This document shows, in pieces, positions 1-6,299 of a DNA stretch of 6,860 bases. The first letter of the stretch is position 1. Each line of letters opens with the position of its first letter. The translations under genes and the position numbers were made by a program. The notes beneath the pieces are model-generated. The model did not search any database. It had not been told where the DNA came from and was given only the letters and a program-made list of their open reading frames with translations. The stretch is from JALXCH01 sp964495805 (GTDB lineage Bacteria; Calditrichota; Calditrichia; RBG-13-44-9): positions 1 through 6,860 of the forward strand of contig CAZBWV010000103.1 in assembly GCA_964495805.1 (NCBI GenBank). The letters are read 5' to 3'.

Positions 1-984
1 TGGCGCTTTGTTGTTTTTCACAATCCGCCATACGGCTCGGGCCATCATTTTGGGGATGAAGATATGCAGAATTACTGGGTCCCTTTATTTGAGGCGAATG
101 ATGTGGATATCTGTTTTAATGGACACAATCATTTCTATGAAAGAAGCATAAAAGAAGGGGTTCAATACCTTACTGTTGGAGGTGGCGGAGCGCACCTTGA
201 AGCTTTCGAAGATTCAACAGCTAATCCATATCGTGTCTTCTTTGAGGAGTCCTATCATTATGGAATTGTAGATATCGATGGTCCTACCTTAACTTTCACC
301 GCTTATCGTCTGGATGGCTCCGTCATCGAACAATTTCAGATTACCAAGGATATTTCGCTTCCCATATTTTTAACCGATTTTCAAGCATTTCCGCAAAATA
401 ATGGCACAACGTTGGTGAAATGGCGCACCGAAAGCGAAATTGATGTGCTCGGGTTCAATTTGTATCGGGAGATGGAAGGGACTTCGGTGCGGTTGAGAGT
501 GGCTGGCTACGAAACCAATGAAGAGCTTCAGGGAGCTATCTATTCCAATATTCGTCGTGAATACGAGTTTGAAGATGTCTTCTTTTCCCGGGAGGTAAAG
601 TATCACTACTGGCTGGAAGCACGTTTTGTGGATGGAAGTGTGGAAACATTTGGCCCCACCGAAGTTGATTTTCAGGAAAACCCAATTCCAACTGCCCATC
701 AGTTACGGATTTCCAATTATCCCAACCCGTTTAATATGCAAACCATCATCACTGTTTCCGTTCCGGTGGTTGCCTCACGCTATCGAATGCTGAAAGCCGA
801 GATTTTTGATCTCACCGGGCGCCGGGTGTTTTCGTTCACCAAACACAATGTGGACACGGAGGAAATTCAATTTCGCTGGGATGGCAAAGATGATTTCGGA
901 AGAGCGTTAAGCTCGGGAATTTATTTACTCCGGGTAAACTGGGCCGGGATAGAGAATATTCATAAGATTACCCTGTTGAAGTAA
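1..984 (+). CDS. Secreted purple-acid-phosphatase-like metallophosphoesterase with C-terminal sorting domain (5' partial)
   Basis: The reading frame is open from base 1, so the gene starts before the window; the ATG at 64 is internal. Of the 327 visible residues, the first ~100 are the end of a calcineurin-like phosphoesterase domain: FHNPPY (residues 6-11) and GHNHFYER (41-48) match the last two metal-ligand motifs of purple acid phosphatases (H...; GHxHxYER), followed by VGGGGAH. These enzymes hydrolyse phosphate esters at a two-metal centre. Residues ~117-225 resemble the Fn3-like beta domain seen before sorting tails (LTDFQAFPQNNGTTLVKW). The end (from ~236) is a type A sorting domain with NYPNPFN, FDLTGRRV, WDGKDDFG and SGIYLLRV, finishing in a lysine. 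The family implies export and attachment to, or release from, the cell surface. The motif reads NPFNMQT rather than the usual NPFNPTT. The N-terminus, signal peptide and remaining ligands lie outside the window, so substrate and activity cannot be judged. Confidence 0.87.
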   Translation, partial: WRFVVFHNPPYGSGHHFGDEDMQNYWVPLFEANDVDICFNGHNHFYERSIKEGVQYLTVGGGGAHLEAFEDSTANPYRVFFEESYHYGIVDIDGPTLTFTAYRLDGSVIEQFQITKDISLPIFLTDFQAFPQNNGTTLVKWRTESEIDVLGFNLYREMEGTSVRLRVAGYETNEELQGAIYSNIRREYEFEDVFFSREVKYHYWLEARFVDGSVETFGPTEVDFQENPIPTAHQLRISNYPNPFNMQTIITVSVPVVASRYRMLKAEIFDLTGRRVFSFTKHNVDTEEIQFRWDGKDDFGRALSSGIYLLRVNWAGIENIHKITLLK

Positions 985-1080
985 TGAAACCATCGCCTTC
1001 TGTTTCCGGGCTGGAAAAATTGTTTGAGATTCCCTCCTGAACGTTTATATTTTAAAATTAATTTCGGGATTTAACCGGAA

Positions 1081-1117
1081 TTCCCCTTTTTGTTTTCAGT
1101 TTCATGAAAAAGGGGAA
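1081..1117. repeat. 11-bp perfect inverted repeat (hairpin) between phosphatase and HU genes
   Basis: TTCCCCTTTTT at 1081-1091 is the exact reverse complement of AAAAAGGGGAA at 1107-1117, with a 15-nt loop. It lies ~100 bp past the phosphatase stop and ~95 bp before the HU start. It may end or protect the upstream transcript. It lacks the usual terminator form, because the GC pairs are at the outer part of the stem and no T-run follows the right arm on either strand. The remaining sequence of the 985-1212 gap shows only AT-rich stretches, apart from the promoter elements listed separately. Confidence 0.6.
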
Positions 1118-1157
1118 GTTGAAGCTATCCGGCGAGGTGCCGATTCAATTTTATCGT

Positions 1158-1173
1158 TTATTGCATTATTGCA
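1158..1173. repeat. Tandem direct repeat TTATTGCA x2 upstream of the HU gene
   Basis: TTATTGCA occurs twice back to back (1158-1165 and 1166-1173), and the core TATTGC appears a third time at 1187-1192. The copies surround the candidate -35/-10 elements of the HU promoter, so they could be an operator; no regulator is identified. Chance occurrence in AT-rich DNA is possible. Confidence 0.45.
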
Positions 1174-1189
1174 AAATTTTTCGTAATAT
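1161..1189 (+). promoter_or_regulatory. Candidate promoter for the HU-led gene run
   Basis: TTGCAT (1161-1166) and TAATAT (1184-1189) are 17 bp apart, the favoured sigma70 spacing, although each hexamer matches its consensus only in part (3/6 and 4/6). Transcription would start near 1196, just before the Shine-Dalgarno GGAGG of the HU gene, giving a very short leader. No other convincing promoter was seen before the downstream genes to 3849, so this could drive the whole run. Confidence 0.35.
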
Positions 1190-1201
1190 TGCTGACTTTT
1201 T

Positions 1202-1206
1202 GGAGG
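1202..1206 (+). promoter_or_regulatory. Ribosome binding site of the HU gene (sets the start)
   Basis: GGAGG ends 6 nt before the ATG at 1213. This selects that ATG over the in-frame TTG at 1189, which would add eight residues (LTFWRRT-type) that lie before the normal HU N-terminus and overlap the candidate -10 box. Confidence 0.75.
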
Positions 1207-1212
1207 CGTACG

Positions 1213-1530
1213 ATGACCGTAACCAAAAGTGATTTAATCAATCGCCTGGCAGAGGCCACCGGATGGACCAAAGTGGATCTGGAAATTATTCTCAATGGAT
1301 TTCTGGCCAATATCATCGAGTCCATTCAGGATGGCGATCGAGTGGAAATCCGTGGATTTGGGAGCTTTTACGCCAAGGAGCGCCAGCCCCGGTTGGTGAA
1401 AAATCCCAAAACCAACCGTGTGGTGGAAGTGGATCATCGCTTTGTACCGGTATTTCGACCGGCAAAATTTTTTAAAGAAAGTGTAAACCAGAAGCTGTTG
1501 AAGAAACATCAGCAGGAGAACGATGAATAA
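1213..1530 (+). CDS. HU/IHF-family nucleoid DNA-binding protein
   Basis: This 105-residue protein begins MTVTKSDLINRLAEATGWTK, the typical helical HU dimerisation half (K5, D7, L8). The beta-arm signature follows: IRGFGSFYAKERQPR (46-60), then KNPKT (63-67), where P65 corresponds to the proline that wedges between base pairs at a DNA kink, and VPVFRPAKFFKESVN (78-92). Such proteins dimerise, bend DNA and help compact the nucleoid. It is about 15 residues longer than a standard 90-residue HU, with a charged lysine/glutamine-rich tail. HU or IHF identity cannot be fixed from sequence alone. GGAGG at 1202 supports the start. The last 8 bp overlap the next gene, indicating coupled translation. 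Confidence 0.92.
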   Translation: MTVTKSDLINRLAEATGWTKVDLEIILNGFLANIIESIQDGDRVEIRGFGSFYAKERQPRLVKNPKTNRVVEVDHRFVPVFRPAKFFKESVNQKLLKKHQQENDE

Positions 1531-2221
1531 AACGTGTCCCGGATGCGGAGCTTCCGTGCCCGCCGATGCCCGCTTCTGTCCGAAGTGTGGTATGGAATTA
1601 GAGATTGTGAAAAAAGAGAAAAGCGAATCGCAAGGGAAAGGGGCTTCCATCTCTTTCATAAAAGACAAATATAACTGGATATATCTGGTATTGCTCGTCT
1701 CGCTGGTGATTGTTGGCTTCTTTAATTACCCTTATCTGGTCACTCCACCCAGACAGGCGGCACATATTCACTCCCAGACCCCTCAGCTGAGTCCTGAGGA
1801 CCAAAAACAGTATGACCAGATTAAAGCGATGCTGGAGGAAAATCCCAACGGTGTGGAAGAGAATATCCATATGGGGAATTTTCTCTTCGATCACGAACGT
1901 TACAGCGAAGCGATGGAATACTATCAGAAAGCGCTTTCGTTAGACCCCCGAAATACGGCGGTGATTGTGGATCTGGGAGTGTGCTATTTTAATCTGGGAC
2001 AGTTTGATGAAGCGGAAGCGCAATTTAAAAAAGCGCTGGAAATTGACGATAAACAACCTAACGCATTGTATAATCTGGGTGTGGTTTATGCTCAGCGTGG
2101 GGACATGGACGCCATGATGAACGTCTGGCATAAGCTGATTGAAGTGGCGCCCAACTCCGGGCCCGCACAAACCGCAAAACAGATGATTGAACAAGTTCAA
2201 CAATCGATGCAAAATAAATAA
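1523..2221 (+). CDS. Zinc-ribbon, single-pass membrane, TPR-repeat protein
   Basis: A 232-residue protein in three parts. The N-terminus has a zinc ribbon, CPGC (5-8) and CPKC (19-22), as in zinc-ribbon domain proteins. A charged linker leads to one membrane helix at ~52-72 (WIYLVLLVSLVIVGFF), with lysines before it that favour a cytoplasmic N-terminus and an external C-terminus. Residues ~111-212 form three TPR units with the usual G/Y/A/P pattern, e.g. YSEAMEYYQKALSLDPRN and FDEAEAQFKKALEIDDKQPN, probably a protein-protein docking surface. The start ATG lies inside the end of the HU gene (8-bp overlap), with AGGAGA just upstream, so translation is likely coupled. I do not recognise a named family or partner; a scaffold role is an inference from TPRs. 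The zinc ribbon and TPRs should lie on opposite sides of the membrane. Confidence 0.85.
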   Translation: MNKTCPGCGASVPADARFCPKCGMELEIVKKEKSESQGKGASISFIKDKYNWIYLVLLVSLVIVGFFNYPYLVTPPRQAAHIHSQTPQLSPEDQKQYDQIKAMLEENPNGVEENIHMGNFLFDHERYSEAMEYYQKALSLDPRNTAVIVDLGVCYFNLGQFDEAEAQFKKALEIDDKQPNALYNLGVVYAQRGDMDAMMNVWHKLIEVAPNSGPAQTAKQMIEQVQQSMQNK

Positions 2222-2231
2222 TAAAGGAAAC

Positions 2232-2237
2232 AAGGAG
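2232..2237 (+). promoter_or_regulatory. Ribosome binding site of the small ribosomal protein gene
   Basis: AAGGAG lies 8 nt before the ATG at 2246. It is one of the strongest Shine-Dalgarno sites in the window and supports translation of a very short ORF. Confidence 0.7.
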
Positions 2238-2245
2238 AAACGCCT

Positions 2246-2341
2246 ATGCCGTGTGGTCGGAAACGTAAACGCCATAAAATGGCAACTCACAAGCGGAAAA
2301 AACGTCTGCGCAAGAATCGCCACAAAAAGAAAATTCGCTAA
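2246..2341 (+). CDS. Tiny basic ribosomal protein, AURKAIP1/COX24 type (bS22/mS38-like)
   Basis: This 31-residue ORF starts MPCGRKRKRHKMATHKRKKR and continues LRKNRHKKKIR before TAA. More than half its residues are Arg or Lys. The KRHKM(A/S)THKRKKRLRKNRHKK pattern is what I recall for the bacterial 'AURKAIP1/COX24 domain' proteins of ~30 residues, related to mycobacterial bS22 and mitochondrial mS38, which bind the small ribosomal subunit near the decoding region. A strong AAGGAG stands 8 nt upstream. It sits 24 bp after the TPR gene and ~60 bp before xseA, in the same direction. Cys at position 3 replaces the Ser I expect. The assignment is by pattern memory, but the composition, spacing and Shine-Dalgarno site agree. 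Its size puts it below most ORF cut-offs. Confidence 0.85.
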   Translation: MPCGRKRKRHKMATHKRKKRLRKNRHKKKIR

Positions 2342-2401
2342 TTCCCGGCAGTGTGCCCATCCGGTGCAATTTATTTTCCGCTGCGACCGGGTGAATCGAT
2401 A

Positions 2402-3619
2402 ATGGGAAATGCAAAAATGGAAGAACGCATTTATCGCGTCAGCGAGCTCACCCGCGAAATTAAACAACTGCTGGAAAGCAGCTTCCCCCGTTTATGGGTG
2501 GAGGGTGAGATCTCCAATTTTAAACGGCACAGTTCCGGGCACCTTTATTTTACCCTGAAGGATGAACAGGCGCAAATTAACTGCGCCATGTGGCGATATC
2601 GGGCGCAAAGCCTGTTGTACCGTCTGGAAGATGGTATGAAAGTATTGGTGCAGGGAGACCTGCAGGTGTATGAACGCGGCGGGACGTATCAGATTATTGT
2701 GCAGGATATTCAACCTGCGGGAATCGGAGCCCTGCAACTGGCTTTCGAGCAACTCAAAAAAAAATTGTTTGCCGAAGGCCTTTTCGACGAAGCCCACAAG
2801 AAACCTATTCCTCAATATCCGGAACGGGTGGGAGTGGTAACCTCACCCACCGGGGCTGCTATTCGCGATATTATCAGTGTCATTCGTCGTCGCTTTCCCG
2901 GAACGGAGATTCTGCTTTATCCCGTCCGGGTGCAGGGAGATGGTGCGGCGGAGGAGATTGCCGCCGCCATTCGTCATTTTAATGAATATGGTAAAGTGGA
3001 TGTGCTCATCGTTGGGCGGGGCGGCGGCTCCCTGGAAGACCTGTGGGCATTCAACGAAGAAGTGGTTGCCCGCGCAATTTTTGCTTCTAAAATTCCCGTG
3101 GTTTCCGCCGTGGGGCACGAGATCGATTTCTCCATTGCGGACTTTGTGGCGGATCGGCGAGCACCAACTCCCTCCGCTGCGGCAGAAATGGTGGTGAAGG
3201 ACCGCAAAGAGCTGGCCGGAACACTGGCATATTACCGGGAAAAGCTGTTTCAGGAAGTGATTCGCAAAATTCACCTTTACCAGGAACAAATTCAAAAATA
3301 CCGGCGCAGCTACGCCTTTCGACGACCGGAAGATCTATTGTATCAGAAAATGCAGCGGCTGGATGAATTATCCCGCAAAATTACCCTGGCCATGTCTCAT
3401 CAGCTCTCTGTACGAAAGCAACATCTGGAACGACTTCGTTCCCAGCTGCGCGCACTAAGTCCCGCTGCCGTTTTACAACGGGGCTACAGCATCTGTTACA
3501 AAGATGGCAAAGTGGTGAAGGATGTTGCGCAGGTGCAGGTACTGGACATGGTTCAGGTGAAACTGGCTCGGGGACAATTTATCTCGCAGGTTCAAATCTT
3601 AGGAGAAGGATCGGAATGA
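2402..3619 (+). CDS. xseA: Exodeoxyribonuclease VII large subunit
   Basis: The product is 405 residues from this start (E. coli XseA is ~456). An N-terminal OB-fold DNA-binding domain spans ~10-105 (WVEGEISNF, SGHLYFTLKD, YERGGTYQIIVQDIQPAG). The catalytic domain follows, with VGVVTSPTGAAIRDI (143-157), VGRGGGSLEDLWAFNEE (204-220) and SAVGHEIDFSIADFVADRRAPTPSAAAE (from 235). A long charged helical, coiled-coil-like region runs ~265-370, ending in the LQRGYSI segment that closes family members. With XseB it degrades single-stranded DNA to oligonucleotides during repair. The start is uncertain: ATG 2402 (GGGTGA 7 nt upstream), ATG 2417 (MEERIYRV, closest to the usual family start) and GTG 2351 are in frame; the last adds a non-conserved 17 residues. 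A short stem (CCCGG 2344-2348 with CCGGG 2387-2391) could cover the Shine-Dalgarno site. The gene overlaps xseB by ATGA. Confidence 0.96.
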   Translation: MGNAKMEERIYRVSELTREIKQLLESSFPRLWVEGEISNFKRHSSGHLYFTLKDEQAQINCAMWRYRAQSLLYRLEDGMKVLVQGDLQVYERGGTYQIIVQDIQPAGIGALQLAFEQLKKKLFAEGLFDEAHKKPIPQYPERVGVVTSPTGAAIRDIISVIRRRFPGTEILLYPVRVQGDGAAEEIAAAIRHFNEYGKVDVLIVGRGGGSLEDLWAFNEEVVARAIFASKIPVVSAVGHEIDFSIADFVADRRAPTPSAAAEMVVKDRKELAGTLAYYREKLFQEVIRKIHLYQEQIQKYRRSYAFRRPEDLLYQKMQRLDELSRKITLAMSHQLSVRKQHLERLRSQLRALSPAAVLQRGYSICYKDGKVVKDVAQVQVLDMVQVKLARGQFISQVQILGEGSE

Positions 3620-3849
3620 GCCGGAAAATGAGTTTTGAGCAGGCTATGACCCGCCTGGAAGAAATTGCACGAATTCTCGAACAGGGTGAAGCATCCCTGG
3701 AAGACTCCATTAAGCTCTACGAAGAGGGAATTCAACTGATTGAATTTTGCCAGACCAAACTGGACGAAGCAGAGAAGAAAGTGCTTAAATTGCAGAAAAA
3801 TACCGATGGTGAATTCGAAACCACACCGCTGGATGAACCTGCTTCATGA
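3616..3849 (+). CDS. xseB: Exodeoxyribonuclease VII small subunit
   Basis: This 77-residue protein has the XseB pattern: SFEQAMTRLEEIARILEQGE followed by SLEDSIKLYEEGIQLIEFCQ and LDEAEKKV, forming a helical hairpin. Length is normal for the family (~80). Several copies bind the extended helices of XseA to build and control exonuclease VII. The start ATG overlaps the xseA stop (ATGA at 3616-3619), and AAGGA lies 5 nt upstream inside xseA, so the two subunits are translationally coupled. The C-terminal tail (TDGEFETTPLDEPAS) is acidic and unconserved, as usual. A terminator-like hairpin begins ~40 bp after the stop. Confidence 0.95.
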   Translation: MSRKMSFEQAMTRLEEIARILEQGEASLEDSIKLYEEGIQLIEFCQTKLDEAEKKVLKLQKNTDGEFETTPLDEPAS

Positions 3850-3890
3850 ACCTCCCCGATCCCTACGTCCCGACCAATGGAGGCAATCCT

Positions 3891-3913
3891 TTCTGCGGGG
3901 CAGAATCATTTTT
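3891..3913 (+). terminator. Candidate intrinsic terminator after xseB
   Basis: TTCTGC (3891-3896) pairs perfectly with GCAGAA (3900-3905) around a GGG loop, followed after three bases by TTTTT (3909-3913). Only 6 bp with three GC pairs, so moderate in strength. It would separate the xse run from the carbamoyltransferase gene. The rest of 3850-3986 holds no convincing gene; it becomes strongly AT-rich at 3955-3975, which could hold the downstream gene's promoter. Confidence 0.4.
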
Positions 3914-3986
3914 CGGAAGTCCGACGTCTCCGCATTCTCAACCAAACCATTCCGATTTTTTAATTTAAAAACAAACCTGTCGCATC

Positions 3987-5807
3987 ATGAGCGTAAATAT
4001 TCTGGGTATTTCGGCATTTTACCACGATAGTGCAGCCTGCCTGGTGCGGAATGGCGAAATTGTGGCTGCTGCCCAGGAAGAACGCTTTACCCGGAAAAAA
4101 CACGATTTTTCTTTTCCCGAAAACGCTATCCGGTACTGTTTACAGGAAGGGGGAATATCCTCCCGGGAATTGGACTATGTCGCTTTTTACGATAAGCCAC
4201 TGCTGAAATTGGAACGGATTCTGGAGACCTACCTTGCCGTTGCACCAAAGGGACTCCGAACATTTCTAAAAGCCATTCCCCTGTGGATGAAGCAAAAAAT
4301 CTGGATTCGCAATCTGATTCAAGAGGAGCTGGGCTATTCCGGTCCCATCTTTTTTCCGGAGCATCATGAATCCCATGCTGCCTCGGCATTTTTCCCCTCT
4401 CCATTTTCTCGTGCAGCAATTTTAACCGTCGATGGGGTGGGCGAGTGGGCAACCAGCAGCTGGGGCGTCGGACAGGATAACCATTTTCGGCTTGTTCGGG
4501 AGATGCACTTTCCCCATTCGCTGGGTCTGTTGTATTCGGCATTTACCTATTACTGTGGTTTCCGGGTAAATTCCGGAGAATACAAATTAATGGGTCTGGC
4601 TCCTTACGGAGAACCGCGTTTTGTTTCGCTCATTTTGCGGGAATTAATGGATTTGAAGGGTGACGGATCCTTTCGGCTAAACCTGAGCTATTTTAATTTC
4701 CTCAGCGGAGAGACCATGACCCATACACGCTTTCATCGGTTGTTTGATGCACCACCCAGGAAGCCTGGAGAGCCGCTGAAGCAATTGTACATGGATGTAG
4801 CGGCTTCCATCCAGCAAGTAACCGAAATGGTACTGATGCGCATGGTAAATCATATTCATCGGGAGACGGGAGAAAAACACCTGGTGCTGGCTGGTGGAGT
4901 GGCGCTCAATAGCGTGGCGAATGGCAGGATTCTTCGGGAAGGACCGTTTGAAAGAATCTGGATTCAGCCGGCAGCCGGCGATGCGGGAGGTGCCTTAGGC
5001 GCTGCACTGTTTGTCTGGTTTCAGCTCCTGAATCAACCTCGCCGAACTGACGAAATACACGATTTTCAGAAGGGCTCCCTGCTGGGACCATCTTTCTCGG
5101 ATCGGGAGATTGAGTCGGTGCTGAAACGGCATCCGGTACATTACCGGAAACTTTCTCATCAGGAATTGCTGAACACGACGGTCAGGCATTTATCGGAGGG
5201 GAAGGTAATCGGTTGGTTTCAGGGGCGAATGGAATTTGGCCCCCGTGCGCTGGGGAACCGTTCCATCCTGGCCGATGCCCGAAATCCGGAAATGCAGCAA
5301 AAGCTTAATCTGAAAATCAAATTTCGCGAAAGCTTTCGGCCATTCGCTCCCGCGGTGCTTCGCGAAAATGTGAACCAATATTTTACCGACGATTGGGACA
5401 GTCCGTACATGCTGTTGGTCACTTTTGTTCATCCCCGACAGCGGTTAAAGGGTGACTCGGAATCCCCGGAAAACTGGCGGGAACGTTTGCGCCATCAGCG
5501 TTCTCGCATTCCCGCGGTGACTCATGTGGACAACTCCGCCCGTATCCAGACGGTGGACCCGGAGCATCATCCCCTGTTTTATCAACTACTTAAACGGTTT
5601 GCAGAGCACACCGGTACACCGGTGCTGGTGAACACATCGTTCAATGTGCGGGGAGAACCCATTGTGTGTACTCCACAGGATGCTTTGACCTGTTTCCTGA
5701 ACACACACATGGATTTTCTGGCCATCGGGCCATTCTGGGTGGAAAAAGCCCGGCAAACAGATGAACGAAACATGCAAAAATTTCGCCAGCAGTTTGCACC
5801 GGATTAG
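3987..5807 (+). CDS. NodU/CmcH-family O-carbamoyltransferase
   Basis: A full-length 606-residue enzyme of the family that moves a carbamoyl group from carbamoyl phosphate, through carbamoyl-adenylate, to a hydroxyl of a sugar, antibiotic or other metabolite (NodU, CmcH, TobZ, SxtI). The N-terminal Kae1-like part has GISAFYHDSAACL (7-19), AAAQEERFTRKKHD (27-40), HHESHAASA (126-134), LTVDGVGEW (146-154), NSGEYKLMGLAPYGE (195-209), LAGGVALNSVANGRI (301-315) and QPAAGDAGGALGAA (327-340). H13, H126/H130, D149 and D332 are the likely catalytic and metal-binding residues by analogy with TobZ. The C-terminal YrdC-like part has GRMEFGPRALGNRSILADAR (413-432), FRPFAPA (450-456) and NTSFNVRGEPIVCTP (549-563). 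No key motif is lost. The acceptor cannot be named: no glycosyltransferase or biosynthetic gene is nearby. The ATG at 3987 has no clear Shine-Dalgarno, unlike its neighbours. An SxtJ-type gene follows by 21 bp. Confidence 0.94.
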   Translation: MSVNILGISAFYHDSAACLVRNGEIVAAAQEERFTRKKHDFSFPENAIRYCLQEGGISSRELDYVAFYDKPLLKLERILETYLAVAPKGLRTFLKAIPLWMKQKIWIRNLIQEELGYSGPIFFPEHHESHAASAFFPSPFSRAAILTVDGVGEWATSSWGVGQDNHFRLVREMHFPHSLGLLYSAFTYYCGFRVNSGEYKLMGLAPYGEPRFVSLILRELMDLKGDGSFRLNLSYFNFLSGETMTHTRFHRLFDAPPRKPGEPLKQLYMDVAASIQQVTEMVLMRMVNHIHRETGEKHLVLAGGVALNSVANGRILREGPFERIWIQPAAGDAGGALGAALFVWFQLLNQPRRTDEIHDFQKGSLLGPSFSDREIESVLKRHPVHYRKLSHQELLNTTVRHLSEGKVIGWFQGRMEFGPRALGNRSILADARNPEMQQKLNLKIKFRESFRPFAPAVLRENVNQYFTDDWDSPYMLLVTFVHPRQRLKGDSESPENWRERLRHQRSRIPAVTHVDNSARIQTVDPEHHPLFYQLLKRFAEHTGTPVLVNTSFNVRGEPIVCTPQDALTCFLNTHMDFLAIGPFWVEKARQTDERNMQKFRQQFAPD

Positions 5808-5828
5808 CCTCATGGCAGGTAAGTAAAG

Positions 5829-6230
5829 ATGATGTGGGATTATTCTAAAAAAGAAATCATTTTCGCCGCAGGATGGATTGGTGTGTGGATCCTGGCGAAT
5901 CTTTTTCTCTTCCACTGGAGAACCGATTCGGTGGGATTCTGGATTTTAACCGCATGGGTAGCCGTTCTGGACACATCTTTTATCCTGTGGCCGGTCGGAT
6001 TCCGCAGGCTGTTTACCGGCTGGGCAAAGTTAACCCACTGGCTGGGTCGATTGAATTCGTATCTGATTCTCACCCTGATATTTTTTCTGATTATTACTCC
6101 AATCGGGTTGGTTTTACGTTTGCTGAAGCGGGATTTGCTGGAACGCACTTTCACTCCCGAAGCTCCGGGTTACTGGAAAAGTCGCACAGAACGCCCTACT
6201 CAGCAGGAAAATTACCGTCGAATATTTTAG
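5829..6230 (+). CDS. SxtJ-family small membrane protein
   Basis: A 133-residue protein with about three hydrophobic segments: ~8-28 (IIFAAGWIGVWILANLFLF), ~36-57 (GFWILTAWVAVLDTSFILWP) and ~77-98 (SYLILTLIFFLIITPIGLVLRLL). The ending, ITPIGLVLRLLKRDLLERTF followed by a polar tail with SYWK-like 'GYWKSR', matches my memory of SxtJ proteins, named from saxitoxin clusters and widely found just after NodU/CmcH-type carbamoyltransferases; their function is unknown. It lies 21 bp behind the carbamoyltransferase, same strand, so a shared transcript and task at the membrane are likely. The start could be ATG 5829 or 5832; AGGTAA is a weak ribosome site. The small DUF5989 membrane protein I often recall as the third member is not seen afterwards. 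Confidence 0.82.
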   Translation: MMWDYSKKEIIFAAGWIGVWILANLFLFHWRTDSVGFWILTAWVAVLDTSFILWPVGFRRLFTGWAKLTHWLGRLNSYLILTLIFFLIITPIGLVLRLLKRDLLERTFTPEAPGYWKSRTERPTQQENYRRIF

Positions 6231-6239
6231 CAAACGGAA

Positions 6240-6254
6240 CGGTTGGTTCAACCG
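6240..6254. repeat. Short perfect hairpin after the SxtJ gene
   Basis: CGGTTG (6240-6245) and CAACCG (6249-6254) enclose a GTT loop, 10 bp after the stop. AAAATT rather than a T-run follows on the plus strand, so it is at best a weak terminator or a 3'-end stabiliser. AACCGAA (6250-6256) could pair instead with TTCGGTT (6283-6289). Confidence 0.4.
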
Positions 6255-6299
6255 AAAATTGCCCATTTCTCCTGTCGGCAAATTCGGTTTATATTAACA

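Noticed and set aside
1081..1117. Inverted repeat as a classic rho-independent terminator
   Set aside because: The stem is GC outside and AT at the loop, and no T-run follows on either strand, so it is kept only as a hairpin.
1189..1212. Upstream TTG start extending the HU protein by eight residues
   Set aside because: GGAGG fits the ATG at 1213 and the family N-terminus starts there; the extension overlaps the candidate promoter.
1234..1668. 144-codon minus-strand frame across the HU and TPR genes
   Set aside because: Antisense to two recognised proteins, with no family pattern or ribosome site.
3846..3968. 40-codon ORF whose ATG overlaps the xseB stop (MNLPDPYVPTNGGNPF...)
   Set aside because: The ATGA overlap is tempting, but there is no Shine-Dalgarno, no recognisable family, low-complexity Pro/Ser content, and the candidate terminator lies inside it.
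4126..4542. 138-codon minus-strand frame inside the carbamoyltransferase gene
   Set aside because: Shadow of a strongly conserved coding frame; arginine/proline-rich with no motif.
5812..5826. Four-codon ORF (MAGK) between the carbamoyltransferase and the SxtJ gene
   Set aside because: Too short to support; likely chance, though it might aid translational coupling.
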